From positions 1-8,270 of the forward strand of contig CANOCD010000041.1 of assembly GCA_947564495.1 (NCBI GenBank): a stretch of DNA of 8,270 nucleotides, in the 5' to 3' direction. The translations under genes were made by a program, and so were the position numbers. Below the pieces are notes generated by a model. It worked only from the letters and a program-made list of their open reading frames with translations, was not told where the DNA came from and searched no databases. Origin of the DNA: an uncultured Angelakisella sp. (GTDB lineage: Bacteria; Bacillota; Clostridia; Oscillospirales; Ruminococcaceae). Position 1 is the stretch's first letter; each line of letters starts with the position of its first letter. Shown in pieces: positions 1 to 8,085 of this stretch.

Positions 1-3000
1 CCGGAAAGACCACCGAGATCTTCTCCCGGGCCATGGAGAGCGCCAAAAAACACCGCAGGACCATCCTGCTGGTGCCGGAGCAGTTTTCCTTCCAGGCGGA
101 GCGGACGGTCTACACCGCCCTTGCCGGGGAGGACGCCCTTTCCATTTCGGTGCTGAGCTTTTCCCGCCTTTCAGAGAATATCTTCCGGGCCTGGGGGGGA
201 CTGGCCAGGAAACGCCTCACCGATACCGCCCGGCTGGTGCTGATGAAGCTGGCGGTGACCGAGATGAAGGACACTCTTGCCGTCTACAAGCGCCAGTGGG
301 GGAGGACCTCCTTTCTGACCACCATGGTCCAGACGGTGGAAGAGCTGAAACAGAGCGGCACCTACCCCGAGGCCCTGGCCGCCATCGCCGGGGTCCAGAA
401 GGGGAGGGACCCCCAGCTGGCCGCCAAGCTGGGGGACATCGCCGGCATCTACGGGGCCTACCAGGCCATGATCGACCGGGGGTACAGCGACCCCCTGGAC
501 GACATCGCCCGGGCGGCCAAACTGGCTATGGAGCACCGGTATTTCGAGGACGCCTCGGTGTTTCTGGACGGCTTCGGCTTTTTCAGCCCCCCGGAGCGGG
601 AGATGCTTCACGCCATGCTGGAACAGGGGCGGGAGGTCTGCCTTTCCCTCACCACCGACGGCCTGGATCAGGGGCGGGGGGTGGACATCTTCACCGACCA
701 AAAGACCACCGCCCGCAAGCTTGTTGCCTACGCCCGGGAGCACTTCATCCCGGTGGCCGCCCCGGTGCGCCTTGCCGAGAACCGCCGGGCCCTGGCCCCC
801 GCCCTGCTCACGGTGGAGGAGCTGGCCCGGGGGGAGAAGCCGGAAGCCCCGGAGAGCGGGGAAGGGGTGACCCTCCTCACCGCCGGGGACCGGTACGGGG
901 AGGTCCGCTTTGCCGCTGCGGAGATGGCCCGCCTGGTCCGGGAGGAGGGCTGGCGGTACCGGGACCTGGCCCTCATCTGCCGGGACCTGGAGGAGTACCA
1001 GACCGCCATCCGTGCTGTCTTTTCCGCCTACGGCCTGCCGGTGTTCCTGGACCGGAAGGAGGGGGTCCTCTCCCGGCCTGTGGTCGCCCTGGCCTGCGCC
1101 GCCCTGACGGCGGTACAGGGCAGCTACAAGACCGAGGCCATCCTGAAGGTCGCCCGTTCCCCGGCCCTGGCCCTGCCGGTGGAGCAGTCCGCAGCCCTGG
1201 AAAACTACGTCTACGTCTGGTCGGTGAAGGGGGAGGACTGGCTGCGGCCCTTCCGCAACAACCCCAAGGGCCTGCGGGAGGAAAAGCCGGAGGTCTACGA
1301 GGGGGAGCTTGCCGCCATCGAGGCCGCCCGCCAGGCGGTGATGGCCCCCCTGGCAAAGCTGCGGGAGACCCTGAGCCGGGGGGACGGGGAGAGCTTTTCC
1401 GCCGGGCTCTACGGCTTCTTCCAGGAGACAGGGGCCCTGGAGAACCTCCGGGAGTATTTTTCCCGGGACAAGGAGCACGGCCTGGAGCGGGGGCGGGAGA
1501 ACGACCGCCTCTGGAACTGCCTGGTGGACGTGCTGGACCTCTTTTCCGACCACCTCACCAACACCCGGTACACCGTCCGGGAGTTTTCCGAGCTGTTCCT
1601 CCTGGCTATGGGCCACGCCGAGCTGGGGACCATCCCGGTAACCAACGACCAGATCCTGGCGGGGTCCGCCAACATGATCCGCCCCGGGTCCCCCAGGGGC
1701 GTCTTCGTGCTGGGGGTCAACGAGGGGGTGTTCCCCGCCAAGGGGAAGCCCTATGGCGTCTTTACCGACCGGGAGCGGGAGGACCTGATCCGCCAGGGGG
1801 TGGAGATCGCCAGCACCCAGGTGGAGCGGGCCCTGCTGGAGCGGTTCTACCTCTACTCCGCCCTCTGCGCCCCCCGGGAGCGGCTCTATGTCTCCTGCGC
1901 CCTGGGGGACCTCACCGGGGGGACCATGGAGCCCGGGCTCTGCTTTACCCAGCTGGTGGAGCGGTTCCGGGAGGTCTCTCCCCTCCGGCGGGTGGAGGAC
2001 CTGCCCATGGAGTTTTTCGTGGCGGGAATCCCCACCGCCCGGTCCGCCTATGCCGCCCTGGCGGCGGAGGAGGGGCCGGGGAGCGCCGGGACGGCCACCA
2101 TGGGGGCCCTTCTGGATCGCCTGGGGGAGGGGGAGTTCCTCCGATCCATGGGGGAGCTGGCCCGGGACGAGCCCATGGGGGACATCGCCCCGGAGACGGC
2201 CAAGAGCCTTTTGGGGGACCGGGTCTCCCTCTCTCCCACCAAGATCGAGACCTACTACCAGTGCCCCTACGCCTTTTTCAGCGACTACCTCCTCCGGCTC
2301 TCCCCCCGGAAGCGGGCGGAGTATTCCCCCCTGGAGTCGGGGACGGCGGTCCACTTTGTCCTGGAGATGCTCCTCCGGGAGGCGGGCAGCAAGGGGCTGG
2401 GGAGCCTTTCCGATGAGGAGCTCCGGGAGCGGATCGCCGCCCTGCTGGAGCAGCACATCCGCCAGATGACCGGGGAGCTGGGGCAGCTTTCCCCCAGATT
2501 GAAGTACCAATTTCAGCGGCTGGTCTCGGTGCTGTTCCTCCTGGCCCGGCACCTGGGGGAGGACTTCGGTCAGAGCCTCTTCCAGACCGAGGGGGTGGAG
2601 GTCCCGGTGGGGGAGCAGGGGACGGTGCACCCCTTGAGCATCACCGCCTCGGACGGCTCCCCGGTGACCCTAAGCGGCAAGATCGACCGGGTGGACACCT
2701 TTGCGGACCAGGGGGGGAGCTACGCCCGGGTGGTGGACTACAAGACCGGCAACAAGGAGTTCCGCCTGGAGGAGGTCTTTTACGGGCTGAATATGCAGAT
2801 GCTCATCTACCTCTTCGCCCTCTGCGACGACCCCCGAAAGCCCTTCGGGGAGGTGGAGCCCGCCGGCATCCTCTATATGCCCGGCAAGGTCTCCGCCGCC
2901 AAGCTCTCCCCCGAGGCCGGGCCGGAGGAGATCCGGGCCCAGGTCTCCAAGGGGCTGCGGATGAGCGGGGTGGTCCTGGGGGAGGACAACGTCCTCCGGG

Positions 3001-3299
3001 CCATGGAGCGGGAGCTGGCCGGGCGGTTCATCCCGGTGAAGCGGAAAAAGGACGACACCCTCTCGGACAGCTCCCAGGTCCAGAGCGGGGAGGATTTTCT
3101 GCGCCTGCGGGAGCTGGTCTACCAGAACATCCGGGAGATGGCGGAGGAGCTCCTCCGGGGCCGGGTGGCCCCCCGTCCCGTCCGGGGCGGCAAGGTGAAG
3201 GACCCCTGCTCCTGCTGCGACTACCGCCAGCTCTGCAACAACGAAGGGGACAAGTCCGTCCGGGAGATCTTGGAACAGGAAGGAGGCGGGGAAGGATGA
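1..3299 (+). CDS. addB: ATP-dependent helicase/nuclease subunit B (AddB), 5' end missing
   Basis: AddB is the non-motor partner of AddA in the AddAB helicase-nuclease, which unwinds and resects double-strand breaks in the cytoplasm and prepares 3' tails for RecA. The frame is open from base 3, and its first codons read GKTTEIFSRAM, the end of the Walker A motif found at the extreme N-terminus of AddB. The ATG at 33 is therefore internal, and the true start lies a few dozen bases before the window. Numbering from that Met, the C-terminal nuclease shows GKIDRVD, then D902-Y903-K904 and QMLIYL. Four cysteines match the family's Fe-S ligands: C744 (YYQCPY), and C1059, C1062, C1068 in the C-x2-C-x5-C pattern near the end. 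About 1,098 residues are visible, slightly shorter than the roughly 1,166 of Bacillus subtilis AddB. Its stop overlaps the addA start. I see no truncation inside the gene. Confidence 0.96.
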   Translation, partial: GKTTEIFSRAMESAKKHRRTILLVPEQFSFQAERTVYTALAGEDALSISVLSFSRLSENIFRAWGGLARKRLTDTARLVLMKLAVTEMKDTLAVYKRQWGRTSFLTTMVQTVEELKQSGTYPEALAAIAGVQKGRDPQLAAKLGDIAGIYGAYQAMIDRGYSDPLDDIARAAKLAMEHRYFEDASVFLDGFGFFSPPEREMLHAMLEQGREVCLSLTTDGLDQGRGVDIFTDQKTTARKLVAYAREHFIPVAAPVRLAENRRALAPALLTVEELARGEKPEAPESGEGVTLLTAGDRYGEVRFAAAEMARLVREEGWRYRDLALICRDLEEYQTAIRAVFSAYGLPVFLDRKEGVLSRPVVALACAALTAVQGSYKTEAILKVARSPALALPVEQSAALENYVYVWSVKGEDWLRPFRNNPKGLREEKPEVYEGELAAIEAARQAVMAPLAKLRETLSRGDGESFSAGLYGFFQETGALENLREYFSRDKEHGLERGRENDRLWNCLVDVLDLFSDHLTNTRYTVREFSELFLLAMGHAELGTIPVTNDQILAGSANMIRPGSPRGVFVLGVNEGVFPAKGKPYGVFTDREREDLIRQGVEIASTQVERALLERFYLYSALCAPRERLYVSCALGDLTGGTMEPGLCFTQLVERFREVSPLRRVEDLPMEFFVAGIPTARSAYAALAAEEGPGSAGTATMGALLDRLGEGEFLRSMGELARDEPMGDIAPETAKSLLGDRVSLSPTKIETYYQCPYAFFSDYLLRLSPRKRAEYSPLESGTAVHFVLEMLLREAGSKGLGSLSDEELRERIAALLEQHIRQMTGELGQLSPRLKYQFQRLVSVLFLLARHLGEDFGQSLFQTEGVEVPVGEQGTVHPLSITASDGSPVTLSGKIDRVDTFADQGGSYARVVDYKTGNKEFRLEEVFYGLNMQMLIYLFALCDDPRKPFGEVEPAGILYMPGKVSAAKLSPEAGPEEIRAQVSKGLRMSGVVLGEDNVLRAMERELAGRFIPVKRKKDDTLSDSSQVQSGEDFLRLRELVYQNIREMAEELLRGRVAPRPVRGGKVKDPCSCCDYRQLCNNEGDKSVREILEQEGGGEG
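3281..3286 (+). promoter_or_regulatory. addA ribosome binding site inside addB
   Basis: A perfect AGGAGG lies inside the last codons of addB, 9 bases before the ATG at 3296. That ATG shares its last two bases with the addB stop (ATGA). This fixes the addA start and indicates translational coupling, which fits two subunits needed in equal amounts. Confidence 0.8.
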
Positions 3300-6200
3300 G
3301 CGCCCAGTGGACCGAGGAACAGAGCCAGGCCATCCACGGCCGGGGGGGGAGCATTTTGGTCTCCGCCGCCGCCGGCAGCGGCAAGACCGCCGTGCTGGTG
3401 GAGCGGGTCATCCAGGCCATCACCCGGGAGGAGGACCCGGTGGACGCCGACCGTCTCCTGGTGGTGACCTTCTCCAACTCCGCCGCCCGGGAGATGAAGC
3501 AGCGGGTGGCCCGGCGGCTCTGGGAGCTTTCCCGGGATGACCCGGGGGACCCGCGCCTGGAGCGCCAGCAGCTCCTTTTGGAATCGGCCCAGATCAGCAC
3601 CATCCACGCCTTCTGCATCACCCTGGTCCGGGGGTACTTCCAGCTTTTGGGCATCCCGGCGGAGTTTCACATCGCCGAGGAGCGGGAGCTGGACATCCTG
3701 CGGATGCGTACCGTCCAGGAGCTCATCGACGAGGAGTACCAGAAGGGGGAGGACCGGTTCTTCGACCTGGTGGAGCTGCTTTCCAACACCCGGAGCGACC
3801 GGGGGTTGGAGCGCAACATCCTGAAGCTCTACGACTTTCTCCGCAACCACCCCTTCTACCAGGGGTGGATGGACCGGGTCCTGGCGGAATACGACGCCCA
3901 AAAGCCCCTGGGGGAGACCCGGTGGGCCGCCATCCTCATGGACCGGGCCGCCGACGCCCTGGACTACTGCCTGGAGCTCAACGGGACCGCCCTGGGGCTT
4001 ATCCGGGGGGACGAGGAGATGGAAAAAGCCTACCTTGCCCCCTTCCTCTCCGACTCCGCCCTTCTGGCCTCCTGCCGCAAGACGTTGGAGGGCCGGGACT
4101 GGGACGCCTGCCGCCGGGCCGTGGAGGAGATCGCCTTTGCCCGGCTGGGGACCCTGGGGAAAAAGTACCCCCGCCAGGAGAAAAAGAAAAGGGTCCAAGC
4201 CCTCCGCCAGGAGGTCAAGGACCTGGTGCAGAAGCAGCTCCGGGAGGAGTGCTTCATGATGGACAGCGCCCGGTACCGCCGGGACATGGAGTACCAGGAG
4301 CCCATGATCCGCAAGCTGTTTGAGCTTGCCGCCCGGTTCGGGGAAAAACTCTCGGCGGCCAAGCTGGACCGGAGCCTTTTGGACTTCGGCGACCTGGAGC
4401 ACTACGCCCTGGAGCTCCTCTACCGGCCCGACGGCAGGGGAGGGCACGCCCCCAGCCAGGTGGCCCGGGAGGTCTCCGGGCAGTTCGAGGAGATCTTGGT
4501 AGACGAGTACCAGGACACCAACGCCGCCCAGGAGATGATCTTCCAGGCGGTGTCCCGGGGGGGGAAGAACCTGTTCATGGTGGGGGACGTGAAGCAGAGC
4601 ATCTACCGCTTCCGCCAGGCCAGGCCGGAAATCTTCCTGGACAAAAAAACACGGTTCGCCCCTTGGGACGGAAAGACCTTCCCGGCCAGGATCGCCCTCA
4701 GCGCCAACTTCCGCACCCGGCGGGAGACCACCGGGCTCATCAACGACCTGTTCGCCGCCGCCATGTGCCCGGCGGTGGGGGAGATGAACTACAAGGAGGA
4801 GGACCGCCTTGCCGCCAGGGCCCGGTACGACTACAGCGTCACCCGCCCGGTGGTCTTTGCCCTTGTGGACCCGGGGGAGGAGGACCGGGAGACCGCCGAG
4901 GCGGAGTACATCGCCGGGGAGATCGAGGCCCTCCTGGCCCGGGGAGCCACGGTGGAGGACAAGGGCCAGCGCCGCCCCGTGACCCCGGGGGACATCTGCA
5001 TCCTGCTGCGGTCCCCGAGGAACAAGGCGGAGCGGTACGCCAAGGCCCTGGAGGGCCGGCGTGTCCGCTTTTGGGCCGAACGCCAGGGGGGCTTTCTGGA
5101 TTCCCGGGAGGTGGCCCCGGTGGTCTCCTTCCTCCGGGTCATGGACGACCCCCTTCTGGACCTGGACCTGGCCCAGGTGCTCCTCTCCCCCCTCTACCGC
5201 CACACCTCCGACCAGGTGGCCCGGCTCCGGGGGAGATATAAAGGAGAAAGCCTTTATAGCGCCCTGACCAAGTCCCAGGAGGCCGGGGACAGGGTCTTCG
5301 AGGCCTTCTGGCGGGATTACCACCGGATGCGGGACCTTGCCACCTGCCGCTCCCCCCAGGAGCTGCTGGAGGAGCTCTACGCCGTCACCGGCCTGCCCGA
5401 CAAGGTCCGGGTGATGCCCCAGGGGGAGACCCGGGCCGCCAACCTCCGGCTGCTGCTGGATTACGCCGCCGGCTACCAGCAGCGGGGGGGCGACCTGGGG
5501 GACTTCGTGGACTACCTGGATTCCCTCCGGGAGTACGACAGCGACCTCCCCTCCGCCGTGGCCGCCTCCGGGTCCGCCGTCTCCATCATGAGCGTCCACC
5601 GGGCAAAGGGGCTGGAGTTCCCGGTGGTATTTTTGGCCGACACCGCCGCCCCGATGAACCTGATGGACCTGCGGGAGGACGTCCTCCTGGACCCGGAACT
5701 GGGGGCCGCCTGCGTCCTCCGGGACAACCGGGAGCTACGGGAGCACGACACCATCGCCCGCTGCGCCATGAAGGAGCAGAACCGCCGGGCCCTCCTCTCC
5801 GAGGAGCTGCGGCTTTTGTACGTGGCCATGACCCGGGCCCGGGAACGCCTCTACCTGGTGGCCACCGACCCGGGGCTGAAAAGGCTCCGGGCCGCCGCCG
5901 GCAAGCCCTTTTCCGGGCGGCTCTCCCCCTGGGTGATGCGCTCCGGCGTCAGCCTCTACGACTGGCTGGCGGGGGCCCTGGTCCACCACCCGGATTTCGA
6001 CCGGAGCCTTTTGGAGGAGCCCCCCCTGGGGCCCTCCCTGCCGGACTGCCAGGGGACCCTGGAGACCCGGTATATCCTGGCCGCCGGGGCCGGGGAGGAG
6101 CGGGACGCCGCCCCCGCCGCCCCGGGCCGGGTGGACGAGGCCGCCCTGGCCCGGATGGAGCGGGCCGCCGCCTTCGTCTACCCCTTCGCCGGGGACGTGA

Positions 6201-6814
6201 CCACCCCCTCCAAGCTGTCGGTGTCGGAACTGGTCCGGGACCTGGGGGAGGAGGACCGGTATTTCTTCGTCCGCCGGCCCAAGGTCCTCACCCGCCAGAC
6301 CATGACCCCCGCCGAGCGTGGGGTGGCCGTCCACAAATTCATGCAGTTCGCCGACCTGGCCGCCGCCAGCCGGGACCCGGAAGGGGAGATCCTCCGGCTG
6401 AGGGACCACGGCTTCATCACCGCCGAGGAGGCGGGGCAGATGGACCGGGAGACCATCCGGCGGTTCTTCGCCGGGGCCACCGGAAAACGTGTCCTGGGGG
6501 CGGAAAAGGTCTACCGGGAGATCCGGTTCCTCCGGGAGTTCACCCGGGAGGAGCTGGCCGCCGTCGCCCCGGAGCTGGGCATCGGCGGGGACACGGTGGT
6601 CCAGGGCATCGCCGACTGCGTCATCCTGGAACAGGGCCGGGGGACCATCATCGACTACAAGACCGACCGGGTGGGGACCATGGAGGAGCTCCGGGAGCGG
6701 TACCACAGCCAGCTGGAACTCTACCGGGCCATCCTGGAGGAATACCTGGGCATCCCCATCGGGGAAAAGCTCCTCTACTCCTTCGCCCTCTCCGACGCCA
6801 TCCAGGTGCCATAA
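3296..6814 (+). CDS. addA: ATP-dependent helicase/nuclease subunit A (AddA)
   Basis: AddA is the motor and second nuclease subunit of AddAB: a UvrD/Rep-like superfamily 1 helicase with a RecB-type nuclease at its C-terminus. It acts with AddB on double-strand ends during recombinational repair. All motor motifs are visible: Walker A AAAGSGKT (K30), motif Ia near TFSNSA (58-63), motif II DEYQD (403-407), motif III GDVKQSIYRFRQ (from 430), motif IV LSANFRTR, motif V SVHRAKGLEFP (766-776) and motif VI YVAMTRARERL (from 842). The nuclease follows: H1013 (GVAVHKFMQ), D1107 (GIADCV), then D1120-Y1121-K1122 and QLELYRAIL. The length of 1,172 residues is close to the family norm of about 1,200. The start is set by the AGGAGG at 3281 and the ATGA overlap with addB. 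A short AT-rich inverted repeat inside the gene (5237-5258) uses codons unlike the rest. Confidence 0.97.
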   Translation: MSAQWTEEQSQAIHGRGGSILVSAAAGSGKTAVLVERVIQAITREEDPVDADRLLVVTFSNSAAREMKQRVARRLWELSRDDPGDPRLERQQLLLESAQISTIHAFCITLVRGYFQLLGIPAEFHIAEERELDILRMRTVQELIDEEYQKGEDRFFDLVELLSNTRSDRGLERNILKLYDFLRNHPFYQGWMDRVLAEYDAQKPLGETRWAAILMDRAADALDYCLELNGTALGLIRGDEEMEKAYLAPFLSDSALLASCRKTLEGRDWDACRRAVEEIAFARLGTLGKKYPRQEKKKRVQALRQEVKDLVQKQLREECFMMDSARYRRDMEYQEPMIRKLFELAARFGEKLSAAKLDRSLLDFGDLEHYALELLYRPDGRGGHAPSQVAREVSGQFEEILVDEYQDTNAAQEMIFQAVSRGGKNLFMVGDVKQSIYRFRQARPEIFLDKKTRFAPWDGKTFPARIALSANFRTRRETTGLINDLFAAAMCPAVGEMNYKEEDRLAARARYDYSVTRPVVFALVDPGEEDRETAEAEYIAGEIEALLARGATVEDKGQRRPVTPGDICILLRSPRNKAERYAKALEGRRVRFWAERQGGFLDSREVAPVVSFLRVMDDPLLDLDLAQVLLSPLYRHTSDQVARLRGRYKGESLYSALTKSQEAGDRVFEAFWRDYHRMRDLATCRSPQELLEELYAVTGLPDKVRVMPQGETRAANLRLLLDYAAGYQQRGGDLGDFVDYLDSLREYDSDLPSAVAASGSAVSIMSVHRAKGLEFPVVFLADTAAPMNLMDLREDVLLDPELGAACVLRDNRELREHDTIARCAMKEQNRRALLSEELRLLYVAMTRARERLYLVATDPGLKRLRAAAGKPFSGRLSPWVMRSGVSLYDWLAGALVHHPDFDRSLLEEPPLGPSLPDCQGTLETRYILAAGAGEERDAAPAAPGRVDEAALARMERAAAFVYPFAGDVTTPSKLSVSELVRDLGEEDRYFFVRRPKVLTRQTMTPAERGVAVHKFMQFADLAAASRDPEGEILRLRDHGFITAEEAGQMDRETIRRFFAGATGKRVLGAEKVYREIRFLREFTREELAAVAPELGIGGDTVVQGIADCVILEQGRGTIIDYKTDRVGTMEELRERYHSQLELYRAILEEYLGIPIGEKLLYSFALSDAIQVP
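5237..5258. repeat. AT-rich perfect inverted repeat inside addA
   Basis: TATAAAGG (5237-5244) and CCTTTATA (5251-5258) are perfect reverse complements separated by AGAAAG. The surrounding codons, AGA TAT AAA GGA GAA AGC CTT TAT AGC, contrast sharply with the G/C-ending codons of the rest of addA. The reading frame stays open through the repeat (RYKGESLYS). It could fold in mRNA or be a coincidence of one AT-rich stretch; no function is shown. Confidence 0.5.
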
Positions 6815-6818
6815 AGCG

Positions 6819-6844
6819 AGCCCCGGGTCGTCTGGCCCGGGGCT
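6819..6844. terminator. Shared terminator hairpin between convergent operons
   Basis: AGCCCCGGG (6819-6827) and CCCGGGGCT (6836-6844) form a perfect 9-bp GC-rich stem with an 8-base loop, starting 4 bases after the addA stop. The tail on the + strand is only TTTCCTC, and on the - strand CGCTTTATGG, so neither side has a long U tract. Its place between the stops of addA and the convergent kinase-regulator gene, with 34 bp in between, makes a bidirectional terminator or an mRNA-protecting 3' hairpin the natural reading. Confidence 0.75.
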
Positions 6845-6848
6845 TTCC

Positions 6849-7529
6849 TCATCCGCCGTATTTGTACCCGTACCGGGGGATGGTGCGGATGAGCCCCCGC
6901 CCCTCCGGGTAGGGCCGCAGCCGCTTTCTGATCTGGAACACCGTGTTTTCCACCGGGTGGCAGAAGCCGTTGGCGGGCTGGTGCCACACCGCCTCGTAAA
7001 GCTGGACCTGGGTGAAGGCGGTGTCCGGGTTGGAGTAGAGGAGGTACAGCAGGTCGAACTCCTTGGGGGAAAGGGGGAGTTCCACGTCCCCAAGCCGTGC
7101 CAGGTGCCGCCGGGCGTCCATGAAAAGGGGGGAGCGGGGGAGGCTCACCCCGAAGAAGGCCCGGGCGGCGTCGCAGTCCCGGCGGATCTGGTCCAGGAGC
7201 TGGGAAAAGTCCGGGAACCGCAGGGGGGAGCGCAGGCGGTCGTAGAGAAAGATGGTCATCTCCCGGCCGTAGAGGTCCCCGGAGAAGTTGAGCAGGTGGG
7301 TCTCCACCGTCACCTCCGGGTCCCGGTCGATGGTGGGCCGGGCCCCCACGTTGGTGACCCCCAGGTGCTCCTTTCCCTCCAGGAGGACCCGGGTGAGGTA
7401 CACCCCCACAGGGGGCAGGAGGGTCCCCGGGGCGGGCTCCAGGTTGGCGGTGGGCATCCCCACCAGCTTTCCGATGCCCCTGCCGTGGACCACGATCCCG
7501 GAGAGGGAGAAGGCGGGCTCAGGTTCCAT
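6849..7529 (-). CDS. Riboflavin kinase fused to an OmpR/PhoB-type winged-helix DNA-binding domain
   Basis: A 226-residue protein with two parts. Residues about 7-127 are a full riboflavin kinase domain (riboflavin + ATP to FMN + ADP): GIVVHGRGIGKLVG, P26-T27-A28-N29 (the nucleotide/metal motif), G42-V43-Y44, NVGARPT (60-66), E76 in the VETHLL segment at the place of the catalytic glutamate, and DLYG (85-88). The FMN adenylyltransferase domain that precedes it in ordinary bacterial RibF is absent. Residues about 138-226 match the OmpR/PhoB effector domain: LSPKEFDLLYLL (153-164), AVW (180-182), the recognition-helix region VENTVFQIRKRLR (193-205), and the closing IRTIPRYGYKY. There is no receiver domain. 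The ATG at 7529 is chosen because the kinase fold begins right after it and AAGGAGG stands 6 bases upstream; a longer in-frame extension would only read through ribU out of frame. The gene overlaps the ribU end by 11 bp. I infer a flavin-responsive regulator, a self-regulating FMN-forming kinase, or both; I have no recognised name for this architecture. Confidence 0.9.
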   Translation of the reverse strand: MEPEPAFSLSGIVVHGRGIGKLVGMPTANLEPAPGTLLPPVGVYLTRVLLEGKEHLGVTNVGARPTIDRDPEVTVETHLLNFSGDLYGREMTIFLYDRLRSPLRFPDFSQLLDQIRRDCDAARAFFGVSLPRSPLFMDARRHLARLGDVELPLSPKEFDLLYLLYSNPDTAFTQVQLYEAVWHQPANGFCHPVENTVFQIRKRLRPYPEGRGLIRTIPRYGYKYGG

Positions 7530-8079
7530 GGTGTTCCTCCTTTTCGAGAAGCTGGTTTCGGGCCAGGGCCTTGGCCACCGGGGGACAGAGCAGGAAGGTC
7601 CCCAGGCCGTTGAGCCCCCCTTTGAGCAGATTGAAGGGGAGGAAGGCGGGGAGCAGCAGCTTTGCCACCTCCTCCCGGGGATAGCCAAGATAGAGGGGGG
7701 TGACCAGCCAGTTCCACAGGAGCATCGTCCCGGCCATGAGGAGCCCCCCGGCCAGGAGGCCCAGGGCCAGCCCCCGGCGGCTCCGGTGTTTCCGGGCAAA
7801 AAAAGCGGCTGGCAGGGCGAAGGAGCAGGTGGAAAGGACGTTCATCACGCAGCCGATGACCCCGTTTTCGCTGATGGTCACCATCTCCAGCAGGGAGACG
7901 GCCAGGGAGACCCGGAGGACGGCGGCGGGCCCCAGCAGGACGCCCCCCAGGGCGATCAGAATATCCTTGGGGTCGTACTTCAAAAACAGGACCACCGGCA
8001 CCCGCCCCAGGCAGACGGCGGCGTAGGCCATGGCGGCCACCATGGCGGTGGCGGTGACAGTTCTGGTATGGTTTTTCAT
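7519..8079 (-). CDS. ribU: Riboflavin ECF transporter S component, RibU-like
   Basis: A 186-residue, strongly hydrophobic protein with about six membrane segments (roughly 8-30, 38-54, 55-69, 74-95, 103-127, 139-170). It is the substrate-binding S component of an energy-coupling factor transporter and would bind riboflavin at the membrane; the ATPases and EcfT are not in this window and are usually shared between S components. RibU-like marks are LKYDPKDI (33-40), LGP (49-51), MNVLSTCSFALP (79-90), WNWLVTPLY (122-130) and LPFNLLKG (147-154). AxxxA spacing in helix 1 (A12/A16/A20) fits the S-component contact with EcfT. I chose the ATG at 8079 over an adjacent in-frame TTG at 8082, because GGGAGGG then sits 7 rather than 4 bases upstream. 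It is the first gene of a two-gene operon with the kinase-regulator. Riboflavin specificity comes from the motifs and from the neighbouring riboflavin kinase domain. Confidence 0.87.
   Translation of the reverse strand: MKNHTRTVTATAMVAAMAYAAVCLGRVPVVLFLKYDPKDILIALGGVLLGPAAVLRVSLAVSLLEMVTISENGVIGCVMNVLSTCSFALPAAFFARKHRSRRGLALGLLAGGLLMAGTMLLWNWLVTPLYLGYPREEVAKLLLPAFLPFNLLKGGLNGLGTFLLCPPVAKALARNQLLEKEEHHGT
7536..7542 (-). promoter_or_regulatory. Ribosome binding site of the kinase-regulator gene
   Basis: AAGGAGG on the minus strand, 6 bases before the ATG at 7529 and lying within the last codons of ribU. It is the strongest Shine-Dalgarno sequence of this operon. It settles the start of the downstream gene against longer in-frame readings. 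Confidence 0.8.
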
Positions 8080-8085
8080 CAAAAG

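Noticed and set aside
33..35. ATG at 33 as the addB start.
   Set aside because: The frame is open upstream and encodes the end of the Walker A motif (GKT) normally found at the AddB N-terminus, so this Met is internal.
171..2630. An 819-residue open frame on the minus strand across addB, and a 706-residue + strand frame at 296-2416.
   Set aside because: Both lie over the true addB frame, are dominated by Gly, Pro, Arg, Leu, Gln and His, and show no domain. Long stop-free shadows are expected with strongly G/C-ending codons.
3221..5599. A 792-residue open frame on the minus strand across addA.
   Set aside because: Low-complexity composition (Gly, Pro, Leu, Val, His) and antisense to well-conserved AddA helicase motifs; a composition shadow.
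5735..7093. A 452-residue minus-strand frame that spans the addA end and the kinase-regulator gene.
   Set aside because: It is out of frame with the winged-helix domain, crosses the terminator hairpin, and has a shadow-type composition.
7530..7799. An N-terminal extension of the kinase-regulator starting at 7799, giving 316 residues.
   Set aside because: The extra 90 residues read ribU in another frame, are rich in Trp, Pro, Ser and Gly, and precede a start with a near-perfect Shine-Dalgarno sequence at 7529.
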